Shown: one piece after another, positions 35,771-46,955 of the stretch | Layout: each line of letters starts with the position of its first letter | Numbering within the stretch: position 1 is the first letter of the stretch | Origin: Aurelia coerulea | Lineage: Eukaryota > Cnidaria > Scyphozoa > Semaeostomeae > Ulmaridae | Direction of reading: 5' to 3' | DNA: 64,000 nucleotides | Assembly (NCBI GenBank): GCA_039566865.1 | Contig: CM076948.1 | Location: forward strand, 10,923,001-10,987,000 | Made by a program: the position numbers and the translations under genes | The notes under the pieces: model-generated | What the model was told of the DNA's origin: nothing | The model's database searches: none | Seen by the model: only the letters and a program-made list of their open reading frames with translations

Positions 35771-36834
35771 CAGTGGCGTCGTGGGAGCATGACTTTAGGG
35801 GGGGCCAAGGGTCAGAATTTTCCGACAAAGAGACATTTTTCCGACAAAAATTAAGCAGGAATATAACGTATAAAAAGTGGCAAAATGTCTAAGAATTTTT
35901 GTCATATAAAAGTTCCATAATAGCAAAGAATTTTTCAAAGGGACACAGCAGTCCTGTTAAGAGGCGATTCTTGTTGGAAGTGAGGCTGTTGTCGAGACGT
36001 GATTGGTGTTGGAGGTGAGGCTGAAGCTAGATGCGCAAGGAGGGAGGAAAACTGAGGGTCCAGGGGCTTGCCCCCGGGAAAATTTTCTGTGACCAAGCCC
36101 TTTAGATCGTTGCAAAACGCCCCTATTTTGAAGTATCTACTATTGTTTTTCATGGGAAATTTCGAAAAAAGGACCTCAAAAGCATTGAAAAATATATCTT
36201 TTTCAAATTTCAGATAACAACGTGATAGCTAGATATAAATTTTCATTTCTTTAAGCATCCGTTTACAGAAACTGAAAGTAATCCCATCTTAGTAATCATT
36301 TCCATCTTCCTCAACAATATTCACTTGTGCAAATTCTGACGAGCAACTTATTGAAAGCTTAATGCACAAACCATAAATGCATGACATTTCTTAAGTATGA
36401 AACGTGCAAAATAAATGGTAAATCTATCGTTTTTAGTCACTAAAATGTAGGTAAAACGACCGAATTTTCGGGGAAAAAATCCAAGATTGTTTTGACCGAA
36501 ACCATTTGTCTGAAAGTTATTCGTCCGAAACATTTTGCGCCTAACATAGAAAACACACTTTTCTTTCGATTGAAAAAGGAATTTTTTGCAGGAAAACGAA
36601 CAGGACCTAGTTTTTAGCCGAAAAACCTACTTTTTCATCAAAAACTATGTTTTTGCGATCGAAAAAGTGAGTGTACACATTTCGAATACCATAAATAAAG
36701 TAGCTATGTAAGGAAAATGGATTAATTCAATTTTTTTCGATTTTTCCGACAAGAATGGAAAACTGACGAATTTTCCGACAACATTTTCACAGGGGGGCCA
36801 TGGCCCCCCTGGCCCCCCGGCCACGACGCCACTG
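35771..36834. mobile_element. hAT-like non-autonomous element, 1064 bp, perfect 8-bp TSD
   Basis: It starts CAGTGGCGTCGTGG and ends CCACGACGCCACTG, perfect inverted repeats. Both sides carry GCGTTAGG (35763-35770 and 36835-36842). G-rich and C-rich tracts lie just inside the ends. The interior repeats the words TTTTCCGAC and AAAAACGA-like without coding capacity. CAGTGGCGT termini plus an 8-bp duplication are characteristic of hAT. Confidence 0.93.
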
Positions 36835-36919
36835 GCGTTAGGACTGCTTTCAAACAATACAGCTATCGGATAGCCTTTTTGAGAATTTGTCACGGCAAGA
36901 AAGGGCAAAATTTCCTTAT

Positions 36920-37330
36920 AGTTTCTAGGTAGGAATCTTGTAGGAAACGGACAGTTTCCACGGGTGTACTACGAGGAAATTATGAGGAGACGTCAAATTT
37001 CCTCCAACGTTTCCAATGGGGAAAATCATCGGAAAGGAACATTTCCGTTTCCCCACAATTTCCAAATTCGAGACTTTGCATTTCCGACATGGGGAAACCA
37101 TGGACAGATCCCTTCTCTAGGTAGGAAATTCGTAGGAAACGGACAGTTTCCCCCAATGTTTTATGACAAAATTAAGTGGAAATGTCAAGTTTCCTCTAAT
37201 GTTTCCATTGGGAAAATTGCCTGAATGGGAAATTTCTTCTTCCCTACAATTTCTAATAAGGAGATTCGGCATTTCGGACATTGGGAAACTATGGAGAGAT
37301 GTCCGATTTAAATGGGAAAACGTAGCAGAA
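36920..37330 (+). repeat. Two tandem units of about 192 bp (TAGGTAGGAA repeat)
   Basis: CTAGGTAGGA at 36924 and 37116 begins two successive units. Each has TTGTAGGAAACGGACAGTTT-like, CAAATTTCCTC or CAAGTTTCCTC, GTTTCCA..GGGAAAAT and CATTTC.GACAT.GGGAAAC in order. A more distant relative with the same GGAAATT-type wording is at about 44330-44530. Confidence 0.75.
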
Positions 37331-38600
37331 ACGTGGGATTTCCTAACTTTTTGTTAAAAATCTTAGATTCTTACATTTCTTGCTTCTTGGAATACTTTTA
37401 AGTAGAACATGAACGCGATTTTACTCAAACAGTCATCATTTTCTCCAACTTTATCCATTCCCGTTGGCAGAGGGAACAAACTAGAACTTGCCTCGCAATT
37501 TCAGTTTAACAGAAGAGTTCAATAATGCAAATATGATAATAATAATCAATCTCTATTTGTCTATAACAAATAATAAGTTATCGTCAATCAAATAAACTGC
37601 AGGAAATATACTCAATTGTTAGGCCTCTTCCACACGTACATTAGGTTAGTTCCATCTAAATATACCCATTTCAAGCGAAAGATTTATTAAGATGGTGTAA
37701 AAAGGGGAACTTCTTTTCGATTTTTCAAACAGTGACCATAATTTGCTCGTCCAAGTACGGTTATGTTAAGAAACTTATCAATATATTATCTACCTCAATT
37801 TGTGGGATTTCGTCCAAACAAGTTGAATTTATCATTTTCAGATCGTCGGACAGTGGAAAATATTTTCACACAGATTTCGGATAACATATTTCTCAGATTT
37901 TCGGGCTTTGCCATTGCATAAGATTTCAGATCATACTTCGGATACAAGGAGAAAGGAACGACTTTTTGGACTCTATTGAAACATGTTAGCGGATTTTTCT
38001 GAACCTTTGGTCGAATTTCGTTATTCCTCAATTTCATTTCGCTTGAAGACAATAAGGATGGGGGCTTGTTTTGAGTGGGTGCTGGAAAAATAGAAATATG
38101 GTAATTCACGAATTTTCCCTGTCCCTGTTCCAACACTGTATACTAACTAGAATCTCCGGAATCTTCAGGGTCTACGAGGGCACATCATTAATGCATGCTT
38201 GCCCATAGCAGATATGGGTCATGTTTTTCATCGATGCATTTTCATATTGATGCGTTTTCAAATGCACCTGGTACGTGTGGATGTGGCCTTAGCCATATGA
38301 GTCTACTGTTAAGTCCGCACTGACATACCTGAGAACAAAATGTATCTCAAATTAACAAGATAAAACTACCAAATTCAGATTAGTATCGATTTTGGGACAA
38401 ACTTCTTCAGAATAGTTATTGAGAGATCCTTTTGAAGTAACACACACGATAATCATTTGGTTAGCAAGGAGACTACCAGTTTTGGGACAGTTATACTTTA
38501 ATGGAAACCTGTTTTAAGCAACGACTTTCATGAAATTTCCGATTTTTAGGATAAACATCATCAGTGACGATCTAATTCAAAACTTGCAGCCAAAATTAAA
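37331..38600. other. No gene recognised
   Basis: AT-rich. The longest frame, 37795-38136 on the minus strand (113 codons), has no motif, repeats or splice signals that would support a gene. Confidence 0.45.
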
Positions 38601-38601
38601 G

Positions 38602-38765
38602 GTGTTGTGGTGCAGTGGAGTAATCCTCTGATTATGCAAGCAGAACAGTCAAGCAGATAGGGTTCAATGCCCAGTAGGGCGCCGTGACAAGGGGTCGTGG
38701 ACTTGATTAGCACTTAGCTACTTCTGTGATTCCAGCGTTTGGTGCTAGAACTGCAACTTCTATTG
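38602..38765 (+). mobile_element. tRNA-derived SINE-1, plus-strand copy
   Basis: GGTGTTGTGGTGCAGTGGAG is followed by AATCCTCTGATTATGCAAGC. A B-box-like GGGTTCAATGCCC follows, then GACAAGGGGTCGTGGACTTG and TGATTCCAGCGTTTGGTGC. It corresponds part by part to the minus-strand copy at 12547-12738. The simple-sequence tail is very short here. Confidence 0.75.
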
Positions 38766-40490
38766 AAGCAAGATAGCAACAAAAACGTGCAATAAAAAGA
38801 TCAGTAATGGGACAAAGTTGATACATACAAATTTTTCAGCAAAAACCTACTGGTATTGGTCAAAAGTATGATGATTGCCCCAGTGTAACATGCCCACCCT
38901 TGGACTCAATCTATGTACAGAGTGTATCCCAAAAAAGCTTTGTGCAGTCTGTCTGCACCACATTGTTGCAATCAATTGTCTGTAGTTTATTCAAATAAGG
39001 TTTCATATGCTAAGCCTTTCCTGCAAAAAATGTTCAGAAAGAAAAAACAACTGAATTCACAGCTCTTGGACAGCAGGTGGGACACAGTACTTTTAGGACA
39101 CTTTTGGTGGATTTTATTGATTCTTGCTATCATGGATTGAAGCATTTGAAAAGCCGAACAATGCAATGATAACATTTTATACCACAACTTGCATCAAACT
39201 TCATCAGCACCTGACTACTACTATTCTCTGTACTACTTCTGCCAATGATGCAATTCAATCAGTTCATTTTCATTGTTCCCAAAATTTACCAAAGGCATTC
39301 CCAACATTTTTCACCAGACATCAGTTCTTCATTGACATCCATACGAATAAGTATTTTCTGGAGCAGCATATGCTTGCTTGTTGCTCCAACAGCTGAAAAC
39401 AAAAGAACAGCTTTCTTGATGCAAAGACCCTACAGGCACAAAATACAGCAGCTAGTAAATCATTTCAAAGAAAAGATAAAAACTGAAAGTTTTTGTATTG
39501 ATCAAAGTGATACTAATGCTGTGCAATCATTAAACAACCTCTTGTGCAACATGTGTTGCTATTATCTTTTGATGATAGATAGGTGCCAGTACTGAATATG
39601 TACTTAAAACACAGGTACTTAAGACTTTTGCCCGTACTTTTAAATCAACTCATAAAATGTTACAATCTTTCCATTTGTAAACTTGCATAATACCATATCT
39701 GTACATTTGTTTTGTTGAAAAGAACAACCCTAAGTGAGTGATGATGAACTAAGGTAAGAGACACTTGTTGCAAAACCTTTTAACTGGTTGTGCTTTAAAA
39801 GCAATCTCTCCCCTATTGTTCTGACCTTGGTTACTGCTTTATTTACCTTATTTACACTGCAGCTAAATTCATGCATCACTAAGTCTCTATAACCCTAATT
39901 TCTTTGGATAAAGCGAATTAACACCAACTTCTGGAATATACAATAGAGATCTTTATCGGTTTTATTTTCATTCATCAAAGGGGACCGATTGCCTTTAAAG
40001 CAATGAATTATATCTATTTATTTTGTTATTTAAAAAGTTTTTAATTGTCTCTGCAGGCAAATAAATTTCAAGAAGTTGTATGCATATACATCAATAAGTA
40101 GGTATCCAAAAATCAACTAAGAACAACGAAGAATGATATAGGATATTTACAAAGGATTCAAAGAAAAATGTGTGAACTTGGTCCAGTGTATGATTTATCC
40201 TGGCATGTGAAAGTGAGAACATATTTCTGTCTCACCCAGTATCAAAATGAGTATAGCTCCTGTGTGACTTCATTGCCTCAGAACCATGGGGATCAGTATC
40301 ATATCAGGACGAAAATGATGGGAAATTTCTACATCAAAGTCTTCAATTCAAAATTTTCAAAAATATGCTTCTTCCATTTCTGTACCCTTCCAGCTTCCAA
40401 GATGTTTCAGACTAATCAATTAATGTCCACGATAAGGTGCTTCAATGTTATAATACTCAAATATAAGGAATAGCAAATTAAAGGGAATTT
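38766..40490. other. No gene recognised; possible 3' end of the repeated-exon unit
   Basis: AT-rich. On the minus strand the segment about 40010-40200 lies beyond the last recognisable repeated exon. It contains AATAAA (near 40020, minus strand), so the 3' end of the transcription unit inferred at 40499-43135 could be here. Other frames are unconvincing. Confidence 0.3.
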
Positions 40491-40638
40491 GAACTAACCT
40501 GTTTCTCCTTGCTTTGCATTTACAATTTGACAGGAGCTTGGAGGAAGGAAAAAGAACAGTTTATCTGTAACCAACTCAAGAATACAAAAAATGAAAATGA
40601 AAATTGGATGATGCTACTTGCATGGTTGAAAACAAATT

Positions 40639-40742
40639 GCTATGATCGCTGACCACTTGAACAAGTTCGTGCATTCAAGACGCAGAACTGTTTCACATAT
40701 ATTCAAAACTAAGAATAGAAATTGAAAATATGCTGGTCTAGC
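40639..40742 (-). ncRNA. Conserved foldable intronic block X, copy 1
   Basis: 104 bp in the intron between exons A1 and B1, 58 nt after the donor and 102 nt before the next exon. It differs by one base from each of copies 2 and 3, while flanking sequence differs far more. On the minus strand GCTAGACCA at the start pairs with TGGTC and TAGC at the end. Within that are two hairpins: CATATTTTCAA with TTGAATATATG, and CTTGAA with TTCAAG. No C/D boxes and no clear H/ACA boxes were found. Confidence 0.5.
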
Positions 40743-41510
40743 GCTCCACTCTTTCTCTCAACCACAAACGAAAATTTTAAGTATGAAATTATGATCTTAC
40801 CCGCTTTTCTCCTCAACCCTCTTAACTCTTCATGACGTCAGCAATTGAAGCTAGAGTGCTATGACTAAAGAGAACAAGTTAGAAACTCCAACTTCTGAAA
40901 AATGTCATGAAAATTGAAAATAGCAACCAGAATGATCATGTGAGCAAATCTATGAACTTTTGTCATTGAAGTAACCAGGAGATAAAGATAAAATTGTCAG
41001 TTTTGAAAAGGAAGGAGTTCCTGCGTGATGGTTTTGGTAGAAGTTAAATTTTGAAATAGCAGTTCATGAATTGCAGCATTATTTGGGTTGCTGTTATCCT
41101 TCAGCTACACAAAAAAACGAGTATAACTCCTGTGCAACATCAATGAGTCAGAAGCAGCTAATTATCCTATCAAGATGAAAGGGATAGGATATTTGTTATA
41201 AATAGATACATGAAAGTCTTCAAACCAAACTTTTCTACAGGTTTCTTCCTTTTTTCTGTACCCTGTTAGCTTTCAAGACATTTCAGACAAATCAATTAAT
41301 GTTCACAATAAGGTGCTTCAATGTTTAGATATCAGATCTTAGGAAAAGCAAATTAAAGGTAGTTGAACTAACTGGTTTCTCCTTTTTTGCAATTTCAACT
41401 TGACAGGAGCTAGGAGGAAGAAAAATAACAGGTCATTTGTAACTAAGTCAAGAAATTAAAGTGGTAACTGGAAGATATTACTTGCATGGTTGCATGGTTG
41501 AAAACAAATT

Positions 41511-41614
41511 GCTATGAGCGCTGACCACTTGAACAAGTTCGTGCATTCAAGACGCAGAACTGTTTCACATATATTCAAAACTAAGAATAGAAATTGAAAA
41601 TATGCTGGTCTAGC
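41511..41614 (-). ncRNA. Conserved foldable intronic block X, copy 2
   Basis: Same 104-bp block between exons A2 and B2, 58 nt after the donor and 101 nt before the next exon. One difference from copy 1, at GAGC versus GATC near the 3' end on the minus strand, in a position predicted unpaired. Confidence 0.5.
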
Positions 41615-42780
41615 GTTCAGCCCTTTGTCTCAACCACCAGCAAAATTTTAATACTTGAAATTATGATCTTACCCGTTTTTCTCCTTTGCCCTCATTTGAC
41701 TCTTCCTGACAACAGCAATTGAAGCTAGAGTGCTATGGTGAAAGAGAACGAGTTAGAAACTCACATCATCTGAAAACATGCAATAAAGATTTAAACATAG
41801 CAGATAGAATGATCATGGGAGCAAGTCTATGAATTTTTGCCATTAAATAACCTGGAGACCAAAATAAAAATTTCAGTTTTGACAATGAAAGTGATTCCCT
41901 GTATGATGGTTTCTCAAGTTACTTTTTGAAATAGCAGTTCATGAATTCAAGCATAAACAAAAAAAGGTGTTTGCTTGATTCAGTTTAAAACTTAGTATCA
42001 CCAGAAGTTATGATGCAAAAAAAGCAAAAGTCAATATTTCTTCAAATACAAAAGTAACACTTGGTGCAGATGGATGAGTTTCATTGTACGCTGAGGAGCA
42101 TTCTGCACAATTGTTTACTGTTTTACATATGAAGCATAAACTCTTTGGGTTGTTGTTATCCTTCAGCTCCATATAGAAAAATGCGTTAGCTCCTGTGCAA
42201 TATCAATGACTCAGAACCAGGCAGATAAATATCCTATCAAGATGAAAGAGATTGGATATTTGCTATACATATGCATCAAAGTCTTCAAATAAAACTTTTT
42301 GACATGTTTCTTTCCTCCTTTCTGTGACGTGCTAGCTTTCAAGGGCTTTCAAACGAATGTCCACAATAAGATGTTTCTATGTTTCAGAACTTAGATATTT
42401 ACGAAAATTAAATCAATTAGTGCCAGTCTGCAGAGTGTGGCAGCTGCACACACAAGATTCTTCACACAATTTTTATGTGCATGCTGATTTTGATTGAGAT
42501 CTTTAGTTCACTCCTTTGAAAACAAAGGTTAAACAAAGAACTTGCACGCAAGCACACCACTGCTTTGTTGGTCTGCATGCTCGTGAAATCTTGTTCAGAA
42601 CTGCCATATGTATTCTGCAGACTGGGAATTGTGAACTCACCAGTTTTCTCCTTGCTTTGCAATTCTAACTTGACAGGAGCATGTAGGAAGGAAAAAGAAC
42701 AGTTCATTTGACACTAAGTCATAAGAATACAAAATTAAAGTGACAAATGAAGATGCTACTTGCGTGATTGAAAACAAATT

Positions 42781-42884
42781 GCTATGATCGCTGACCACTT
42801 GAACAAGTTCGTGCATTCAAGACGCAGAACTGTTTCACATATATTCAAAACTAAGAATAGAAATTGAGAATATGCTGGTCTAGC
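42781..42884 (-). ncRNA. Conserved foldable intronic block X, copy 3
   Basis: Same 104-bp block between exons A3 and B3, 101 nt before the next exon. The distance from its donor is longer (193 nt) because an insertion of about 135 bp (42902-43037) lies between. The one difference from copy 1 lies in the strand forming the first hairpin (GAGAATATG versus GAAAATATG on the plus strand). It turns the central T.T mismatch into a C.T mismatch and leaves the stem otherwise unchanged. Confidence 0.5.
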
Positions 42885-42901
42885 GTTCCACTCTTTGTCT
42901 C

Positions 42902-43037
42902 AATCACCCTACAGGGAATCTGGGTGTGCCATGCGCCACAGATCTACGCCAATTCTTTTGTTCTATTGTTAATTCCATTGCTTAGATTGGGTCTGTGCGC
43001 CACAGATGTGTGGCGCACCATACGCCAATTCCAGTCA
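42902..43037. mobile_element. Small insertion with perfect hairpin in module 3
   Basis: Sequence of about 135 bp absent from modules 1 and 2. It contains GTGCGCCACA, GATG, TGTGGCGCAC, a perfect 10-bp stem. The phrases ATGCGCCACAGATCTACGCC and ATACGCCAATTCCAG occur at its margins. Ends and superfamily are uncertain. Confidence 0.45.
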
Positions 43038-43339
43038 ATCACCAACAAGAGATTTATGTTTGAAACTATAATCTTACCCACTTTTCTCCTTCACCCTCTT
43101 GACTCTTCTTGCAGTCAGCCATTGAAGCCGGAGTGCTGTGATAAAAGAGAACAAGTTACAAACTCACATTACACAGTGTCTTAAAAAATTAATGTAATGA
43201 AATTTGAAATATAGCAGCTTGTAGAGTGATAAAGTGGGAGCAAATTTTATGAACTTTTGTCATTGAAGTAATCGGAAGACCAAGATAAAATGTCAGTTTT
43301 GCCAATGAAGGAGTCCCTGTGTGTTTCTAGTGTTGATTT

Positions 43340-43990
43340 TTAGAAAATGAATTCTTCCTTCGAATTCATTTTTGCTCTTGGATGTTCCAATGGCAATGTC
43401 GCCTCCCATTCGGGCCTTTGTATCTCGATGTTTCGGCTTTTAGGATGGGAATCTTCCTTCATAGATAGCTCACACTCTATAGCAACGATGAAATTTCTAA
43501 ATTCTTTGGAAAGGAAGGTAGAACGGAACATCTTCTCGCACGCCCTGCGCCCGCCATTTTCTTTTAGCTGTTTAGGCCATAGTCAAAGAGACGAGATTTT
43601 GGTTCAAAAAGACAGACATGCAAAATAAGGAAACTCAACAAACCTGCTCTTAGTCTTTCTACAGACACTTTTCAATGCTCGAATTGTTGCCTTTTTCCAG
43701 AAACAATTTGATTTCATATACTTTCTTGGCTTGATGAGATTGTACACTGGTTGCAGAGACCTTCTTCTGTCGTTGATCGTCACAGAAAAAGAATGAATTT
43801 GGGCGCCAAAATGTCAAATGACATTTTGAACAAAGGGCTCGCGTTGCGGTGCGACCTCTACGGGGGAGAGATGCGTGAATGGCTGGATGGACGGGAGGGG
43901 GGATTCGTGTTGCCAGTGTTGCGGGATGGGGGCTTTCGGTTTCTGTGTCGGTGTCGCGTTTACATTTACCATCATTTTCATATCTGACCA
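43340..43990 (-). promoter_or_regulatory. CpG-rich region, possible promoter and first exon
   Basis: This is the only CpG-dense stretch for several kilobases. It has AAAATGGCGGGCGCAGG on the minus strand near 43550 (resembling the AAGATGGCGGC motif found at housekeeping starts), and a perfect palindrome ATTTGGGCGCCCAAAT near 43797-43812. Next to the palindrome, on the minus strand, is a pyrimidine-rich CTTTTTCTGTG that could serve as a 5'TOP-like start. A donor-like GAGCAG/GTTTGT lies near 43642. It is upstream of the repeated exons, but the connection is an inference. The 110-codon minus-strand frame here has no known domain. Confidence 0.3.
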
Positions 43991-44674
43991 TGTACTAAAT
44001 TGCATCGTGTCATGAGACCATAAACTCTCGAGTACCGAATGGTAATCCCCACCCTTATTAACCATTGAAAAATTGTCTAACGCCCCCCTTTTATAATTCT
44101 TGAAAAATTAACATGATATTGAAAATAATTTTTTAATAATTTTACAAATATAAAAAAGATACGCGTTTAACCAAGAAAAAGGCTATCTACAAATTTGTCT
44201 AGCCTCCCGCCGAATGTTCCAATCCCCCTTCCCCTTATATTATCATATCGTACAATTTCCGAAACCCCGCCCCCTCCCCTAAATTCTCTCACGACCTTTT
44301 CGTTTATTCGGTTCGTGAGAGTATATATGTGGAATTTCTTCTGTTGGAAATCTTAAAAATGTTGAGTGTGAATCTCTTCAACTGGAATTGATCAGAAATT
44401 CTGCGTGTACTTTTCCCACAATGGAAATTTATAGGAAACTGTGGGTGCTAATTTCCCTTTCGGAAACTAATTGGAAATGCGAGAGTCTCCCCACTTAGAA
44501 ATTGGGGGAAATTTGCATATTTCTTGCCGTGTGTATTGCTAAGTGCAGCATCATATCTTAGGTGAAAAGTTTCAGTCTAGCAATGTTGACACACCACAGA
44601 ATCGCAAAATTTGCCCTGTCCTCATAGCCATCAATCAGATCAATAACAATATATTCTCATTCTGAAGAAAGTAC

Positions 44675-45562
44675 TGCCAAAATCTGTCAACTACAACTAT
44701 GACACTAAAGATCAAGAGGAAGCATTAGGTCTAGTCTGACAGTGATAAGAAAGAACGTGCTGCTTCGGAATTGAATTTGACATGATTGATACAGTATGGT
44801 GTCGGGTTCAGACGTAACAAAAAGTAGGGTTGCTGGCTCTTCAATCCACTGTACGTTAAGGTATGTTGATATTTAATTTCTTCAATTCATCTTAGCTTCA
44901 AGAACTCAGCTGAATGACTTGTCTTTGATTTGAAATGAGTTTAGGGCATTATCTAGAATATCAATTCAGTTAATGTAACAGAACACTGGTTTCTGACAGA
45001 TTTTCAAGAAATGACCACACATTCTAAAACATCCATAGGATTTTTTACAGAAGGTTCCCAAAGATAAGCTTTGGCACACGCATTCGAGACATGTTCTAGT
45101 TAATTTTAATATTTTTTGCTAAGACACCGTTTGACCCCGTCTTTTATATTTGCAACTGTTTTTACATAAATATCAGTTTTTATCCTCAAATATAGTACTT
45201 GTAGTAATTCGCTAAATTCGTGACGATTTTCCACTCGTTTTTGATGAAATGAAAGACACATAATGCTGAGGTATATACAATCAAAATGAAATAATTTCAA
45301 GAATCGGAGCTGTCTGAGCAGAGAAATCGAGTTTTGAAGTTAGCCTAAATCAATTGTTAATTGTCTTTTCGATACCAAATTTGTAAACTTGTGATTTCTT
45401 GAAACTTTAAAAATCTATTTCTTGGCTCTCATAGGTCCGATTTTAATACTTTTTCTTTTATTGTAATTGCCAATCATTGTTCTTTCAAATGAGCTACAGC
45501 GTGATTGATTTCGAGAACTTTCATTTTTCGGCATTTATTACATATGCTGGATCACTGTGGCA
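44675..45562 (-). repeat. Long inverted repeat, right arm (uninterrupted)
   Basis: Reverse-complement counterpart of 34005-35610. It preserves the empty TTAA site (about 44875) of the element inserted in the left arm. The match fades beyond GGATCACTG at 45562 and near 44675. Confidence 0.75.
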
Positions 45563-46342
45563 TGTGCTGCGTTGTATGATTAGCTCATAACACAATTGGA
45601 CCAGCAGCTGCACGGTAAAGTCTTACAGTAATTTTAGAGTTTCGTGATTACTCTTTCTTATGCAACAGCTTCTCCTAACTGAGCCACCTGGGAATTATTT
45701 AGCCAAGTATATTTGCAGTTTTCATGCCTTTTTATATCATTGTTGCAACAGATGGTTCAGTAATGACTTGAATGTTAATTATTTATCAATGACTCGATTG
45801 ATTAGTGTCGATGAAAGGATTTTGAATCTCTTTGTTTTAGTTGTTGATTTGCGTAAACATCAAAGTAAATCTGATCAAATTTACCTCAACCAACGGGTGC
45901 TAATGAATGAATATCGAACAAGTTTCCTCTTTCCAAAGCTTTCACTAGAATGAATTCAACTTGCGGTCCATGAATGCGTTGATCAATAGTTAGCTTTGAC
46001 TTTGAAATGTTACTGGTCGATATTGATCAGAACCTCTTTTAAAGGACCCAGATTTGAGGTGGGGGCAATCTATTGTTTCCTTGTTTAAAAGGGACAATAT
46101 ACCTATTGCTTGAAAAGCTAAAAAAATAGGTCTAAAGAAGGAACTAGGGGGGCAATTACCAATCCAGCTAGTGTGTTAAAAAAGGCCCTGATATTGATGA
46201 CTTGGCTATGAAAATATTCACCATTAAATTAACTACCTAAACACCAGATGCTAGCACTAAAGGCCTAACAAAGGGAGGGAGAAGCAGGAACAGGAATCAC
46301 GATGAAATCCTATTAAAAACATAGCAACATAGATATCAAGGG
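45563..46342. other. No gene recognised
   Basis: The 97-codon plus-strand frame at 45660-45953 has no recognisable domain. A long A/G-rich stretch at 46100-46330 shows nothing identifiable. Confidence 0.4.
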
Positions 46343-46552
46343 GCCGATCATTTGAGAGTTTTCAGCATGGGCTGTAATTTCAGCCCAGCTAACTGTGCTG
46401 AAAACTCAGCCCTCCCTCTCCATTCATGTCTGAGTTTGCGATTACATGAGAAAGTTTCAGCCGTCCTTGAGCTAGACGGGCCGGGCTGAAAATTTCCGTA
46501 GAAGCAAATTTCAGCCCGAGCTGGAATCTGTCATATAATCAGCTCCTGAAAA
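46343..46552. mobile_element. Palindrome-rich TIR element, TTTCAGCCCG variant
   Basis: GATCATTTGAGAGTTTTCAG at the left and an inverted counterpart, TCATATAATCAGCTCC, at the right enclose repeated TTTCAGCCC and GGGCTGAAA palindromes and CGATTACATGAGAAAGTTTC. It has the same design as 16266-16696 but a different core word. Confidence 0.6.
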
Positions 46553-46602
46553 TGATTGATATTTGCAGTTCAGCAAAAAATTATTTATACCCATTCCAAA
46601 TT

Positions 46603-46955
46603 CGGAGTATTTTTCGAGCTACCATTTATTGGGGTGTGCTTTCCGCCCCACCCCTCTGAAAGCTGCCTTAGACTTGCCAGAATTAAGTAAAAATTGGCAC
46701 AGTGACAGAACAAGTAATTTTAGCTTGTTGCGTAATTTGGGTATGGCTGCCACTCCTTGTGACGTCACAAAGTTAAAAATCAGTCTTTCAAGTTTGATTA
46801 GAGTGTGAAGATTTCGCATGAACTTCATGCAGTTTTCGGTTCAATTTTTCAACATACTTAGCGATAAAATATTATTTTATTGAAAATAACGGTTTAGGAC
46901 TTATATTTTGGCAGAAATTATACACTTCTGATGACGTTACTTATGCTATTAATAT
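46603..46955 (-). mobile_element. TTAA element family 2, partial copy
   Basis: CGAGCTACCATTTATTGGGG, GAAAGCTGCCTTAGACTTGC, TTGTGACGTCACAAAG and AATAACGGTTT correspond to the right half of 14923-15794 in reverse orientation. The CCCTAATCC terminus is not preserved. Confidence 0.7.

Larger units (their letters stand above)
40499..43135 (-). ncRNA. Repeated-exon transcription unit, three modules (candidate small-RNA host gene)
   Basis: Minus strand, from high to low coordinates: exon A3 43078-43135, exon B3 42641-42679, A2 41673-41732, B2 41373-41409, A1 40801-40858, B1 40499-40536. Every A exon ends at GTAAGAT and follows a pyrimidine-rich tract with CATAG or CACAG; A2 and A1 also have TCTAAC upstream, like a branch point. 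B exons end at GTTAGTTC or GTGAGTTC and follow TTCCTCCAAG or TTCCTCCTAG; B3 has lost its AG (CATG). Exon A1 has stops in all three frames. The intron phases of A and B do not fit one reading frame, so the spliced product looks non-coding. Each A-B intron holds the 104-bp block listed separately. The 5' end is not proven; a CpG-rich region at about 43540-43990 is the likely promoter side. Confidence 0.55.

Noticed and set aside
38913..39140. Mariner-like element suggested by GTGTATCCCAAAAAAGC and TGGGACAC
   Set aside because: The two ends match too poorly as inverted repeats and there is no TA duplication that I can place.
40639..40742. Box C/D or H/ACA snoRNA assignment for block X
   Set aside because: No RTGATGA and CTGA pair on the minus strand, and no hinge ANANNA with a terminal ACA in the right place. 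It is kept as an unclassified structured RNA candidate.
40799..43135. Protein-coding reading of the repeated exons
   Set aside because: One frame is open in exons A2 and A3 but closed in A1, exon lengths vary by non-multiples of three, and the A and B frames do not connect in phase.
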